Below, piece after piece: positions 33,740-46,600 of a DNA stretch of 64,000 nt. The stretch comes from Flammula alnicola (taxonomy: Eukaryota; Basidiomycota; Agaricomycetes; Agaricales; Strophariaceae). Location of the stretch: the NCBI GenBank assembly GCA_015499995.1, contig JADNRV010000045.1, positions 62,001-126,000 of the forward strand, in the 5' to 3' direction. Below the pieces are notes generated by a model. The model saw only the letters and a program-made list of their open reading frames with translations. It searched no databases and was not told the origin of the DNA. The position numbers and the translations under genes were made by a program. Position 1 is the stretch's first letter; every line of letters begins with the position of its first letter.

Positions 33740-36700
33740 ATGTCGGCAATCATGGCCAGCATGTCCTATTTCCCGCCGGACAACTCTCCGCCAAAGCCAG
33801 CGTCTCCTTCTTCCCCCACAATGCACGTCCACCAACCTCAGGCAACGTCGCGATCTTTCATGAATCTCGCTCATGCAGAAACAAGGACTCAGCCTCTTCA
33901 ACCCGTCAAGTACCAGCAGTATACCCCAATCGAACCTCCCGCAGGAATGACCTATCTCGCATTCCTGCGGACGTGGACGGACGAATATGTTGCGCGATGG
34001 TTGACCGACATCAAGTGCGGCTGTCACGACGAAACTTCAAAACTAATGATATCAGAGGAGACGTCATCCTCGAGTTGGACCAAATCACCTTGAAAGAGAT
34101 GGGCATCTCTAGTATTGGTGATAGGCTTAGGATTGTGAACGCGGTGAAAGTTTTACGCCAGCGAGTGGCTGGCAGGGCCGTAACTACCGCTGCGCCCACT
34201 CACAAAACAAACAGCAGTGTCGACTACGATTCAAAAGGAACGTCTGATAAATTGGACGTCTCATTAAATAGGCCAGGCAAGAGTCGCTCGAGAATGTCCG
34301 ACCGGCGCCTCTGCAGCTGAATGCGAATGCTCACAGAGGAGACTCCCAGCCATTATTCGCGAGCAACCGCCTGACTCTGCCAGGAGTGTTGCAAGCAACC
34401 CACCAATCAGACCATTACCTCTCCCTACGCAATCTACCCCACCCTCTAATACCCAACTGAATACCCCGAGCAGCAGTGCTTACTCTGTTACACCTGGTCT
34501 ACGACCGGGTCTTCCACCTCTTCCACCACCTCCGCGCGGACAACCGCCCCTCCCTCCTAGTCGAACACCGGGTCGCGGTCACCAGTGGTCGAATGCCTCG
34601 CAACAAGAAGCTCCACCCTATACAACCCAACCACCGCCTCCACCGCCGCAGAACTCGGGGCATCTTACGCCCTCAACCAACAATTGGGTCAATCACCACC
34701 TGCCTGCCGACCCTCGGCCCGGCAACCCAGGAGGAGGGAAATCGCCACTTGCGAGATCAATATCACCAGTTCCTCCTGCCCGTCTGCGCCCAGCCAATCA
34801 GTCCAATGGCGCGACACATGGGCGCACTGGTTCTGTTGGTTTGAACACCGGTTCTCCGAACAAGAGGGCGGCTGGAAACACGCACCCGTATGCCAACGCC
34901 CAAGCTACTTTGCACCCACCGTCGAATCTCGCAGTGAGCCTTTCTCCGATCGAAGAGTCTTTTTCGGCGCGTCATTCTCCACCTACGCCATCACCTCCGA
35001 CGCAGGGTTACACTGTCGGCCGTGGACCGTTCAACACCGGCGCGTCGAATAACCCTCCTTATAGCCTGGACGACTTGCGCAGGAAGCTGGTCAAGTTTGT
35101 TTTGCATGATGAGGGTCATTCATCCACAATTGATGTCGCATCGTGCACCGGAGGCGTAGAGGTGATTGAAAAGGTTCTGAAGAAGTTTGGTAAAGGAAGC
35201 CCGAGGGGCGACGATATGGATGTCTCGCAAACTGAGGAGGGTGGGCTTATGGTGGATGGTTGGAGTGTATACATGGATATGGGCCAGGAAGATGGACCTG
35301 GTATGTGGTTATTGTATTTCTTCAATTCAAAGTGCTTATTTTCATCTTTCTACAGCTCAACCGTTGACCGAGGCTGAGCTCCTTTCCATCTGTCACGCTC
35401 CTGACCATCCCACCCGTGAACATGGTCTGCTCCTCAGAAAAATACGACGACCGGATGACCGCAGTGGCAGCCCATCGTCAACCACCGCCTCCAGAAATAC
35501 GAAACGCGCCAGCTCCATCAGCATTCTTAGCGGACTTGGCGTACACGATCCAGAGAAAGCATTGGAACCCCCTTCCCCCACCGGACGGCTGAGTCCTGCT
35601 GTCCAGAATGCGAAGAGGCCATCCAAGTTGCGCAACTTCTTCGGCCAACGCCCTCCCAGTGAACTCATCACGAACCATTTGACCGAATACTTCCCTAACA
35701 CCGAGAAGAAGGTGTTGCAACGCACTGCTCGCCATAGTATGATGAGGAGGCGAGAGAGCGTCGCGTCGTACAACCAACAGATGTCGAGATTCAGTGGCAG
35801 CACGCAAGGCTCAGCGGGAAGGAGATCCTTCTCTCCTCGCTCGTCAACTTCAACCCTTCCTCCACCAGTACCAGATAAAACAAATGGATATGAGCCAGCT
35901 GAAGATCTTCCAAGAATGTCACTTTCTACAGAAGACGGTCGGTCGGTCGATCTTCCCCTTGATACTCCTCAACTTCTACCTCCTATTCCTTTCCCTACTG
36001 AATCTCTGTCCGAATCTATGGAGGGTATCACGCGTCAGCGATCGATGTCCAGGACTACGTCGATGTCCTCAAAGCGCATGAGTTACATGACAGAGTTGCG
36101 CAGCAAGCGTGATAGGTCTGACACTGCCAGTCTTATGACCGTTGACGAAATTACGGCTGAGGTTGAGAATCGCCGCGTCAGCAAGTCCTTCGACCGTGAT
36201 GACGATCTTGATGGCTGGACAAAGGTCGATACCGAAATTGAGAACATGGTGCCCAAAGCCGTTGCTGATGACGATGGAGACGTCGATGTCGAGGCAGAGG
36301 ACTCGGACGATGAAACGTCTGAGGAGGACGAGGATGAAACTTTACGCGAGGAGGAGGAACTCAGTCTGGACGTTGACGACGATGGCTGCATTCGGAACGT
36401 CGTCAACGCTAAAACTGGTGGGTTTATTGTGATTTTCTTTTTTCTATTCTTATAACTAACGTTTATATGCATCAGCCAATAAATGGATTAAGGGTGCACT
36501 CATCGGAGCTGGCTCATTCGGAAAAGTTTATCTGGGTATGGACGCATCTAATGGTCTCCTGATGGCCGTCAAACAAGTCGAGCTCCCCACGGGGTCTGCT
36601 CCTAACCAAGAACGTAAAAAGAGCATGCTCAGTGCTCTTGAACGTGAGATCGAGCTGCTGAAAAATCTTCAGCACGAGAACATTGTTCAATACCTTTGTT

Positions 36701-37469
36701 GGTATCTTTCATGCGTCTTTGATGATATCTCTTCCTGACGCCTGTTATCCTAGATTCATCGATTGATGACGAGTATCTAAATATCTTCCTCGAATACGTT
36801 CCGGGTGGATCCGTCACTGCCCTACTGCGCAACTATGGCGCCTTTGAGGAGCCCTTGGTCAAGAACTTTGTTCGACAGATCCTGCAGGGCCTTGATTACT
36901 TGCATGAACGCGATATTATCCATCGCGATATCAAAGGAGCCAACATCCTTGTGATAACAAAGGTGGAATTAAGATATCAGATTTCGGTATCTCCAAGAAA
37001 GTTGACGACAGTGAGTGTCCTGATTTTGGTCGCTATATGCACCACCTTGACCATTTCTCATGATGCAGACCTCCTGACCGGCAACCGCATTAATCGGCCG
37101 TCGCTTCAAGGCTCCGTATTCTGGATGGCACCTGAAGTTGTTAAACAAACCGGTCATACACGCAAAGCCGATATTTGGAGTGTTGGCTGTCTGGTGGTTG
37201 AGATGCTTACTGGGAGCACCCTTGGGCACAGCTTACCCAAATGCAAGCCATCTTTAAGGTAATAAATTTTAATTATCACATCGCTTGTGATTTAGCTGAA
37301 ACATTGTCAAGATTGGATCCTCTGCACGACCAACAATTCCTTCAGATATATCATCCGAAGCTCAGACTTTTTGCGTCGAACTTTCGAGATCGATCACGAA
37401 GCAAGACCAACAGCGACAGAGCTACTACAACATCCATGGATTGTCGTCGACCCAAAAGCCAGTAAATAA
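33740..37469 (+). CDS. STE11: Ste11/Byr2-type MAP kinase kinase kinase
   Basis: About 1150 residues. N-terminal SAM domain ([38 protein letters not shown]), a long Pro-rich linker, a Ras-association-like segment ([20 protein letters not shown]), a Ser-rich region and a strongly acidic stretch before the kinase. The kinase has the P-loop [13 protein letters not shown], the Lys in MAVKQVELP, catalytic loop [16 protein letters not shown], activation segment ending WMAPEVV, and C-terminal [18 protein letters not shown] plus RA plus kinase is the layout of the pheromone/filamentation MAPKKK. One-base losses occur near 34036, 34271, 34345, 36953, 37213 and 37370. Each shifts frame between two family-like segments and is repaired by one added base, so I read the gene as functional with sequence errors. 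Confidence 0.9.
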
Positions 37470-37736
37470 TGCCCCATGTCCCATGACTGAACACCTCCCG
37501 GTACCATTTTTTTTCGCATTCGCCAACACGTTACTACTATGCTCTCTTCATTTGGCTAAATTATTCTGTTTTTGTTGTTTTAAAGGATTACCATCATCTG
37601 TACTGTAATGCACGATATCATCTGGCCGAATAAATGCAAGATATGTATTACTCGTAGAAGTAGGCAGTTATGATATAACTCTGATTCCATCCTTGACTGA
37701 TGTCGACGAAGGAATCTTTTGCCCTAAAGAAAAGAA

Positions 37737-40110
37737 TCAGTGTTTGGCTGGAGGTGCCTCCAAAACTTCTGTGCTTCTTTTTCTCTTCAAATCGGGCTGC
37801 TTCGTAGCGGTTGCTTTTTTGCCAGGACCCCATCCTCGGGGATGTTCTTGATATCTCACCAGCCGAACAGTCTCGAGAGCACCGATAGTGCGAGGATGTC
37901 GTTTAAAGTTGGCCTCGGCGCTGAGATCATAATCATTAGAAAGATGGGCAGAAACAGAGGAGAAGGCACGTCACAGTATTTCTTTCGCCAATAAACGGCG
38001 TGCTGGGGAAGTTTCTGAGATATTCTCCAACTTGACGGGATGGAGTTTGATCCAGGAACGATAGATATCGTGTAGTTGCTGGGTGATGCATGGTTTTCAG
38101 GGACCCAGCACACGCATGGGAACGCGAGACTTGGTGACCAGCGTTAAGAAGGGCAGACCTATGAGACTGCCATGAGAAACAAATAAAAAGGTGCAGATAC
38201 GTCACTTACGCGACATCATCTAAAGACGGTGTTTCGCAGTGGAAGAAACTGGCGACTTTACTGGGCGTAAAGTAGAAGGGCACTTGCAGTTCCTAAAAAA
38301 TCATCAAATAGGAACTGGGCGTAGTTCTCAAACGACTTACTTCTTTGGCAACAGTCAACATTCCTTTCATTCGAGAGGAGGTACCATAATGTTCTTGACT
38401 CTCTTCCACATGCGCGAGAACCTTTCCAACGAAGTCGGATCATGAAGAGGGCCTGACCACATAGGACCCGCAATCTATTGGTTGGACAAGACATCAATCA
38501 TTGCGTTTAAATGAAAGGTTGGAACTGACATGCAGATTGGATTCACACTCAGGACATTTATCTGATACTGGAGGGCCAGCTTGTGTTTTGAAGATGTAGT
38601 TTGTCTGTCCTGATTCAGACGTCTTGGTCACCACTTCCCCAGCGGTTGTTCATAATGCGATTGACACGTCGTGCAAATGTAGAAAGTAGAATTTTTACTA
38701 TTGTCAGTAGGTCAATATCACTTTCATATAATTCACTTTCAAAAAGGACTCACGTCAAAGATTTCTTGACTTCGATTGGAGAGGTTTGTACTCGTACGAA
38801 GACTCGAACATAGAAATCGATCGACAATGACAAGAGCGGCTCGATGAAACGTCCGTATCTTGATGCCGATGTGGACAACGTATGTAGAACGAGACGCAAA
38901 GCCTTCGGGAAAGATAAATCGTTTGATATTCATGGAACAGGGCGGGACCATGCTACACTTTCATGGCAGTATTCAGCCTTGACGGGTATACCGCCATAGT
39001 TGGAGAAGCTTGAGCGATTAAGAAGCCTGCAAGAAAATTACTATTAGGGAAATTCGTTGCTCACCACTTTTCAGGATAATTAGTCGTGGCAAGCACAGAA
39101 AGGTCGGTACACGTAACACATAATAAGCCTTTCGAATCGGATTAGGCCATGTCCAAGGCATATGGAGCAGACAGCCTACCTCCATCAGCGATGCATTGAA
39201 CAGCAGCGTCGATAAATGGCGCGGCCGTTCCATACGGGTCAGGTCAACAACATCTACACGCTTTTTTTCTTCGCGATGGCTGTACATCAGGGAGCTGACG
39301 GAAAGTCATGAAGGCATTGAAGAATATACACATGTAGAATCGTACCAAGCATCCCCTTCATTCACTTGACCTTTTGCTCTGGCACCTCTGTAGCTGAGGA
39401 TTCGCTGGGAGCGTCAACTGCCCCGAGGCCGTTGATTGCGATGTTACGCTTCATGGCTTCAACCGCGCCAGGGGACAAGTCGTTCGCAATGACGCGTCTA
39501 ATTATGTGATTAAAAGCGCATATAATAAAAGAAGCAAAACACTGACTTGATCAAGGGAATTTCTTTGGCATAGCGGATTGACCGCAACCCGGTCGCGGAT
39601 AGTGCTTCGAGGAGCACAAACTTGTATGGTCTATACTGGAAAATTGTAAGAATTTCGCGCAACCGTCAACCACAGATCTAGACACACCTCTTTTGGCTTG
39701 GGCTCTATCACATCTGCTCCGGCGGCCAATATCGACTCAGAAGCATCCTTCGCAATGTCAGATTCTCTGCTGTATTGGTTTGGTATCGGTACTCAGAACT
39801 TCTGAGGTCCTCTACAGTGAACAATCGCCTTCTATCAGATTTACATGGCGCCGAATGGATAAGAACGTGCCTTTCGTCTTTTTCGGTGCCTTTTTTTGGT
39901 TGCCCTTCCTTCCTGTGATTTTCTCCAACGCTCCTCCTTCCTCTATTCAACTCTTCGCTCCAAACTCTGATGCATGCAATGCTCGTATCCCGGTTAAACT
40001 CTTGTACGGGTTTAGAAAGCTTCGTTGGCGGATAGCAGGATATGCGAAGTATTTTCTGTGTGCAATCGTAACCCGTCAGGAACTTCGATGCTCGCTGCAT
40101 TGCTCGTCAT
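37737..40110 (-). CDS. TRM1: tRNA (guanine26-N2)-dimethyltransferase
   Basis: Forms N2,N2-dimethylguanosine at position 26 of tRNAs using AdoMet, in nucleus and mitochondria. From ATG 40110: [20 protein letters not shown], then [18 protein letters not shown], AdoMet-binding [20 protein letters not shown] and [18 protein letters not shown], the [11 protein letters not shown] region, [20 protein letters not shown] and [12 protein letters not shown]. Next comes a zinc-cysteine segment, then [19 protein letters not shown] and the C-terminal [12 protein letters not shown]. Many short exons. Frames break near 40008-40018, where FLNPVQ is expected, and once more between about 39720 and 39850, and I could not resolve every junction in the latter interval. 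The C-terminus is basic. It is convergent with the MAPKKK gene (267 bp between stops). Confidence 0.88.
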
Positions 40111-40602
40111 TCTTGACCTGCACCAGGATGAGATCAATGGTTTTTGAGTTCGGTGAAATAACCGAGATAAGTACGCCAGCCCGGAGAACCTTTAACTGTT
40201 ATGTTTAGATAACGTTCCACAAACTACTGACTTGAACGAGCTGACCTTCTTGAAGACCGATGTGAGATTTAGTACAAATTATTAACGAGGTCGAGTTTGT
40301 GTCAATTGCATCACGCCAATCAATCCCAAGGCGAAGGTCTCACGCTTCCTGAATGGGCTTGACAAATATTGTATACATACTATGTATCATTGTATGTCAA
40401 GCTGATAGTTGTTGGTGATAAAAACGGCGTCAGAGGACACATCAAGGCGCATACAAGCATTCACTACGATAACAGGATCACGCTAATCCAGGTAAAGCCA
40501 ATCAAATAGTCTCGTGCCAGCCTCTCTTAACGATCCATTTTGGGATATCTCGTCAGGCCCGCCTAATTGGGACTGTTAAGAGAGCTGGTCCGAGACTACC
40601 AA
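40111..40602. promoter_or_regulatory. TRM1 upstream region
   Basis: About 490 bp between the TRM1 start and the stop of the next minus-strand gene. Contains a small inverted run (ttgtatacatactatgtatcattgtatgtcaa, imperfect, near 40368-40400). No gene is supported. Confidence 0.4.
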
Positions 40603-41431
40603 TCAAAAGAGTTTCCGAAGACTATTCTTAATGTCTTTTACGGGAGGAAGACCCAAATCTTCTGCGATGTCATCCAGAAAACTGTCCGAGCGCTCAGTCT
40701 TGGGTTTTTCTTCTTCGATTTTGGGGCTGTCAGCTATAATATCTGCCATGTCTAGAAGGTTGTGAGATGGCCCGCCGGCGTAATGTGTGTCCGCTCCTGC
40801 AACCACCAGAAGTTTTGGGAGGGACTCTTCTTGCAGCGTCTCTACTGGTGAAGAGGAGGAATCCCAGAAGTCAGGAACGTAAGGCTGGAAAATAACGTTA
40901 GCATGAGTAAACCCAATGAGAAAGGCCACAGCCATGAAATGAGGTGCGAATTGGAGGTAATGGACGTTGTGACACAAAGACAGACGTACAACTTGAACTG
41001 GAGGCAAGGGCTGGCGATGAGACAAATCGGGGATTTTAACATCCAGGAAGGTTACCACAGGTGCTTTTGGGGTTGGGATTGCCTGGCACTTCCGTCGGGT
41101 TTCTCAACTGAGACGGAGCAGGTGAACTGACAGTCGAGGCTTGTCGAGTTCCAGCCATATTTCTGTGGATGCCAGAGATTTCTCGTGTTCTTCTATCCTT
41201 GAAGCCAAGTTGCTTTATTGCCTTTCCTTTTGGGAGATTTGAGAAATCAGGGAGACAGAAAGATGCTGGTGCGACATACGACGAAAGACCGCGAAGTTTT
41301 GCCTCATTCCTGAGTTCGGCAATTGATTCGTTTTTCCATGTGCGCGAAAGAAGAACCGATGACACCAGACCTCTGGAATTGGATGGCGAGAAACGCGGTG
41401 TGATTCGAGGCAGACGGGAAAGACGAAACAT
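40603..41431 (-). CDS. SAP-domain mitochondrial protein (AIM34-like)
   Basis: Starts MFRLSRLPRITPRFSPSNSR, an Arg/Ser-rich mitochondrial-type presequence. Next is a SAP motif, SIAELRNEAKLRGLSSKGNK, split by an intron and continuing ATLASRIEEHE once a missing T near 41208 is allowed for. Then LASTEIW, a low-complexity stretch, KIPDLSHRQPLPPVQV, PYVPDFWDSSSSPVETLQEE and a C-terminal helix SFLDDIAEDLGLPPVKDIKN. The layout (presequence plus single SAP near the N-terminus) recalls yeast Aim34, a mitochondrial protein of unknown function. A second frame break lies near 41058-41070. Length is about 210 residues. Confidence 0.65.
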
Positions 41432-41870
41432 GAATAAGAATAAGAATAAGTATTAGGATGTGCAGTGACGCACTGCACTGTGGGATGTGGGATGCATTAC
41501 GTAATTGATATATTCTTAATCTTATCAGATAACTGACCGAGGACATGAGTTCACATGGTTCTCGAACCTTTATTCCCACTTTATTATTGTTCCCCTCGAA
41601 ATCGCCGAAATTGCAGGGATTCTTTGAGATTCAAGGCTTGTCTTGGTTGAGGCTGTTCGCCTGGTGGACCTTTCTATCGGAGCCATCAGTTTGTGCGCAA
41701 CCATCACAAGTGATTGTATAGATCGATAAAGAGCCCTTTGCCTCACCTGCCTCGTGTTCTCATCGTGGCCCGTGTTTGGAGCACAACAATTCTCCCAATC
41801 CGTTCCGGTCTACGTGTGCTTTGAGTCTTGATAACATCCACATCTCGCCCCTTGTCTTTCCTTTCTTTCC
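41432..41870. promoter_or_regulatory. Divergent intergenic region
   Basis: About 440 bp between divergent start codons. It ends in long CT-rich tracts (cttgtctttcctttctttcc) right before the plus-strand ATG, as often seen at fungal transcription starts. Confidence 0.4.
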
Positions 41871-43724
41871 ATGCTTCTTTCTCCGACGTAGGCGCTCTCT
41901 ACCTCTCTCCTTTTTGCGTACGTCTTATATTTCACTACGCTCGCCATTCTTAACAGGTCCACAAGTACGGGTCTGCCAGCTCAAAATTTCTGGGGTAAAT
42001 TCAAGCCCAAACCGAAAGGGTCAGAACCAACTCAAAATCCCGGAATGGCTGTCGCAAGACCCCGACTTCTAACACTCGCCTTTGGCGACATGGAAACTCT
42101 GCGAATGGTCAGTCTCCTTCTCTGCAACGGCTCTCGCCCTTCCGTTTGACGCCCCTTGCCACAGTTGCCAAACACTTTTAACGTACGTCCGCCTACTTAC
42201 CGAAGATTCGCGTCCTCACCCTCCAGATAGGAACTCATGGCTGCCGCCCAAGATGGACCAAGCCACCTCCAGATGCCGTGTTCAACCTCCGTGTGCCAGT
42301 CGAATATGCATCAATACATGCAGCTGTTCGTCCGCCATTATCTTACCTGCCTGGAAATAACCTGACGTTGATTCACAGAGACTGGTTGCCGGCCCTTACA
42401 TCTACGTATGTTTTGATTTCCAGTTTATTGCTTGGCCACTCATCGGTTTGTAGCTTACCGGCGAGGATTCATATCAAATCGCTATTATGGGAGTCCAAGG
42501 TATACGCGTTGAGATCGTGACGGATGCTCCTCCTCCTCCAGATGAACCCCCGTAAGTCCATTACCTTCCAGTTTACGATTCCGTCCAATTTTCTCAGTTT
42601 TTCACTCCTTCAGCCCGCCACCGTAAGTGCTATAATACGTCCATGACCTCAGTTTACTCAAGTGGTACTCAGTCCCCCGCCGATTCTGGAAATGCCTGGT
42701 ACCTTCAATTTGGAGCTTATGCCTGGTCAAAATGTTGCTCTAGATGTTACAATCAATTCGGATGAACTGGATATGTCGAGGATGGAGGATGGAACGACTG
42801 TCGACGGAATGTTTTGGGGAAAGCTGGATATCATTCATTCGGGAGACACCCACACTATGGAATTCAGTGGCACCCGACTTCCTCCTGGAGCGGATTACAA
42901 CCCAGATATGCTGATTGACACGCGAGTTATGACCAAGCTGGCAGTCGTTACGAAGCCATCGACGGCCAAATGTAACTTGACGATCTTATCTCCCGCTGTC
43001 CAGTACTGTGACGTTGTCTTGACTTTCTCTCCTCTCTGGAAAATGGGAGTTGCTTGGCCCCCACCTGAACAAGTGGAAGATAGCAAGGGATCAAGCAAAG
43101 TCAAGTACTTTTTGCGAGTGCACCCTGGAGGTGCCCTTGAACACTTCGAAAGTGAGATGGTATCGACTGCTCTGTACTATGAAGCGATGTGAGTGCCTTT
43201 CCCCTTCTAGACGGAATGATAATTATAAGCTAACGGATTCCAGTCCCGATGCATCGATGGTGATCCCAGCGATTTCATTGCCCTCGAAACGGATTTGCCA
43301 TGTCCTTCCGCGATTTATCCCCCATTTGATGAATGTTTTGGATCAATTGGGAATGTCTCTACACGCTCGTACCGCATTTATCAAGTAAGGAACCCATTGC
43401 TTGCTCTCGTTGTACAGCATTCTAACTTCTCTTCTAGCAATAATATGTCTGCTTTCTCCGCGCACAAAAACATCGCCTACCGATTTTTGTCTCCCAGCAA
43501 AATTGCCGCCGCAATTGACATCACAGTGACCACCGATCCTGCGCATTTACTCGGTTATTCCTGATCTTCCGGGTCTAACTGACGACGAAGTCGGAATGTT
43601 TGCGGGCGCAGGAGAGAAGGAGGCGAACGCGCACAACTGGCGGGAAATTGTGGGATGGTCAGAACATTCGAAGGACCCAGAACAGTTCCGCGTCCTTGAA
43701 ACATCCGTACTAGAAGTCACGTAA
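41871..43724 (+). CDS. Unrecognised multi-exon protein
   Basis: I recognise no family. The proposed start is a 17-nt exon (ATG 41871, MLLSPT). It splices to STSTGLPAQNFWGKFKPKPK...MAVARPRLLTLAFGDMETLR, then to an 18-nt exon (LPNTFN), then RWTKPPPDAVFNLRVPVEYA, GEDSYQIAIMGVQGIRVEIV, a poly-Pro hinge (DAPPPPDEPP) and a larger exon, MPGTFNLELMPGQNVALDVT. It ends PDLPGLTDDEVGMFAGAGEK...RVLETSVLEVT. Ordered hydrophobic/polar alternation suggests a soluble beta-rich protein. There are no membrane segments or signal peptide. The reading frame breaks near 43535, and two missing bases or one extra base would fix it. Exon choice at the 5' end is my inference from in-phase GT-AG sites. Confidence 0.6.
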
Positions 43725-44218
43725 TTCCAGGAAATGCCGTTCACGAACCAATCACGACTGCGTCATGAAGAACATTGGACACTGGCTCCTGTATACCTTT
43801 TCCCTCTGTATCAAATTTTACCCATGTTTCTTTCGCGGCTACTTAATACCTTACAATATTTTAGTAGTGCATTTCTCTGTTTCTTTCCTCGACGTAATCG
43901 CTTTCTAGTTTGCTGTTGTACTTTAATTGCATCTATTAGTAGTACTGGTACTTTTCATCGGTTGCCAATGTTAGACCTGTAGTTGCGATTTATTTTACCG
44001 CTTCTACACCCTGTTGTTTAGGTAGTGTCAGCTATCCTCGATATCGTCAAATTGTTCGCAGGCACAATCGGGCTATGTCACGATCATGTGCTCCGTGACT
44101 ATTGCGTTTGTGACAATAAAGCGAGACAACTTATTGCACTTTACGTGTCTACCGTGACATTCGCGTTTGTGCAGTTGCCTGGATCATATTCCTCTCTATC
44201 TTGCTGTTGTCTCTTGAA
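43725..44218. other. Intergenic, no gene seen
   Basis: About 490 bp, AT-rich, between tandem plus-strand genes. It must contain a terminator for the upstream gene and the CMR1 promoter. No motif recognised. Confidence 0.45.
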
Positions 44219-46496
44219 ATGCCTGCCAAATCTCAATAGTGAGGAAACACACCAATTTATAACCTTCATAAAGCCTTGCTGATACATACCTCCCTCGTTA
44301 TTTACAGCGAACTCGAGCGCGAAGCGAATATTGCCAAAAATCGAGCATTATTTGAAGATCTAGGTCTGAAAGAAGCCGTTAGGGATCTGAGCGCCTCGTC
44401 CGCGAAAGCTGCAGCGAAAAGCAAGGCAAAGCCTGTCCAAGCCAAGAGGGTCAAGCGCGAACGACCTGAGGTCGAAGCTCCACGGCGACAGTCGAGTCGC
44501 CTCCTCACGAAATTCCATGAGAATATAAATGAAACTCCTGAAGAACGAAAGCTCCGCGAGGTGCATATCTTTGCTTGCATTATTGTCCCGAACATAGTTC
44601 ATGAGTCTCTTCCCAGCAAAAACGCGAAGTTGAACTTGCCAAGCAAGCAGAGGAACGTTTGCTGGCTGAAGAGGCTGCACGGATTGCAAAACGACCGCGA
44701 CACGACACGTTGAACTTCCACACTCTTGCCGAGACAGATTCGCCTCAAGAAGTCTCCAAATTATCCGTCACCATGCAAAGTGTTGCTCAAGTGACTGGGG
44801 GCCGACGTGTTGGAGACCCTGAGGCTTTCACATTTGCCGAAGATGCTAAGTACAAAGCAGCCGTGAAGGAGTTGCGAGAGAAAGTCCAACACTTGCGGGT
44901 CGTCTCTCGCGCAAAGGTTACAACCAATCGAGTGTACTGTGCTGCATATCATCCGGAAGTTACGAAGGATCTGATATTTTTTGGAGGTTAGTGTCAACCA
45001 GAATTGCAAACCTTGAATTTTCTCGAGCCTTTTCCTTTCGCAGACAAGAACGGTCAATTAGGCATATGGGATGCAAGAGCACCGCCAGACGAAGAAGAAG
45101 ATGAGGATGGTGATATTGCTCCGGAAAACAGAGAAGGAGGAAAGTATTGGCGCCTCCAACTACATTGGCCAGCGACGCCGAAGTCTTCTATTTCATGTAT
45201 TAAATTGGATCCTATCGACTCCCACAATGTGAGAGTGGTCGAGTTATTGCCTGCTATTGCCTGCTAAATTGATATTTTAAGGTCTACACCAGTTCTTACG
45301 ACTGCACGATCCGGAGCCTGTCTTTCGTTTCTGGCACCTCCAAAGAAATTTACTCTAGCGAAGATGGCGTTCTTATCTGCAGCATTGACTTACCTCCTAC
45401 GGGACAAGAGATGTGGGTATCTGACGCTGCAGGTGGGGCTACCCATCTAGACCTTCGTGAAGACAAGTCAAAGGCACGTAGATACGGGCTATCTGAAGCC
45501 AAAATTGGCTCCATCAGCATAAACCCCACACGACCACATTTCCTGCTCACAGCTAGTAATAGCCGTTCCTCAAGTAAGAGTTTGTCAACTAAACGTGAAT
45601 AGTATCCGCTGACATCTTTTTGATTATTTGTAGAATTTGGGATGCACGCAAGCTCAATGGCATGCCCATCAAGTTAGCGCATAGATCTTCAAAGCATGAT
45701 TCTGCGCAGCATACAATCGATTTTAATTCCTCCGTCGTGGAGAAATATATGGAATCTGAAGCCGGAAAAGGAGGCCTACGAGGAGAGTGGAAGCACGAGA
45801 AGTCTGCAAGCTCTGCCTATTGGGATCCTAGAGGTCGCCAGATTGTCAGTACAAGTTACGATGATACCCTTCGGTGTATGTCGAATTTTTTATGCCTTCA
45901 TTGTGCCACCATAGCTGACGGTCGAGATAGTATGGGACATCAGGTCACCGTCTTCAACACCAACGAGGCTTCCCGAGTCTCAGACCTTTCTGCCACATCA
46001 AGCACAATTGCCAAACAGTGAGTATCTCGTTTCTTTCCTTTGTGATTGCCTCTAATCTGTGATAATACACTAGGGGAAATGGCTGACTATCTTGAGGGCA
46101 CAATGGAGTCCCAATCCTGATGCTTACCCCCATTTCACAGTAAGTTTCTTCCACCATTCTGATATCAAACCGGCCTAACGTGCAGAAAGGTGGGCAACAT
46201 GAATCATGCCCTCGATATATTTTCCAGCAAGGTATTTTTCGCCTCTTGAGCGTCGTGTTTCATACGTCTTATCTTGTTTCTTTTCTAGGGCGACTTGGTG
46301 ACTCGACTATCGGATCCAACGATGTATGTGCTTTCTTGGCATGTCATGCAATAGCTTTCTGATGCACATTTGCAGGATAAGTGCTGTACAAGCAGTGACT
46401 TGCTCTCATCCCAGCATCATTGAACGAGCAGCAAGCGGTAATGCCAGCGGAAGATGCATCCTCTGGGCACCAGCGTCGCTGGCTGCAGACTCGTAA
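44219..46496 (+). CDS. CMR1: CMR1/WDR76-type DNA damage-binding WD40 protein
   Basis: Short first exon MPAKSQY splices to ELEREANIAKNRALFEDLGL, the conserved CMR1 opening. Then a basic region (KAKPVQAKRVKRERPEVEAP), a coiled stretch (QKREVELAKQAEERLLAEEA) and a WD40 propeller: VYCAAYHPEVTKDLIFFG, NGQLGIWDARAPPDEEED, VYTSSYDCTIRSLSF, IGSISINPTRPHFLLTASNS, WDARKLNG, SAYWDPRGRQIVSTSYDD, AQWSPNPDAYPHF, and the end ASGNASGRCILWAPASLAAD. Yeast Cmr1 is a nuclear protein binding damaged DNA and relocating on replication stress. A one-base loss in AA at about 45634 breaks the KIWD of one repeat. It is convergent with CSM3 (104 bp between stops), which is also a replication-stress gene, perhaps by chance. 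Confidence 0.9.
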
Positions 46497-46600
46497 CAAG
46501 TTTAAAGTGACTATATTCCCTGTATCTCTCGCATCCTGTTGTTGTTTGTGTAATATTTTCTGTACTGGATATATGGAAATCAAGTAATTGGATATAGTTA

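Noticed and set aside
34000..37400. Programmed ribosomal frameshifting
   Set aside because: Sites are too many, differ in sequence and show no shared slippery motif or downstream structure.
33740..37469. MAPKKK and glucan synthase as pseudogenes because of many frameshifts
   Set aside because: Every shift is a one-base loss in a short homopolymer, flanking segments stay family-like, and unrelated essential genes nearby show the same pattern.
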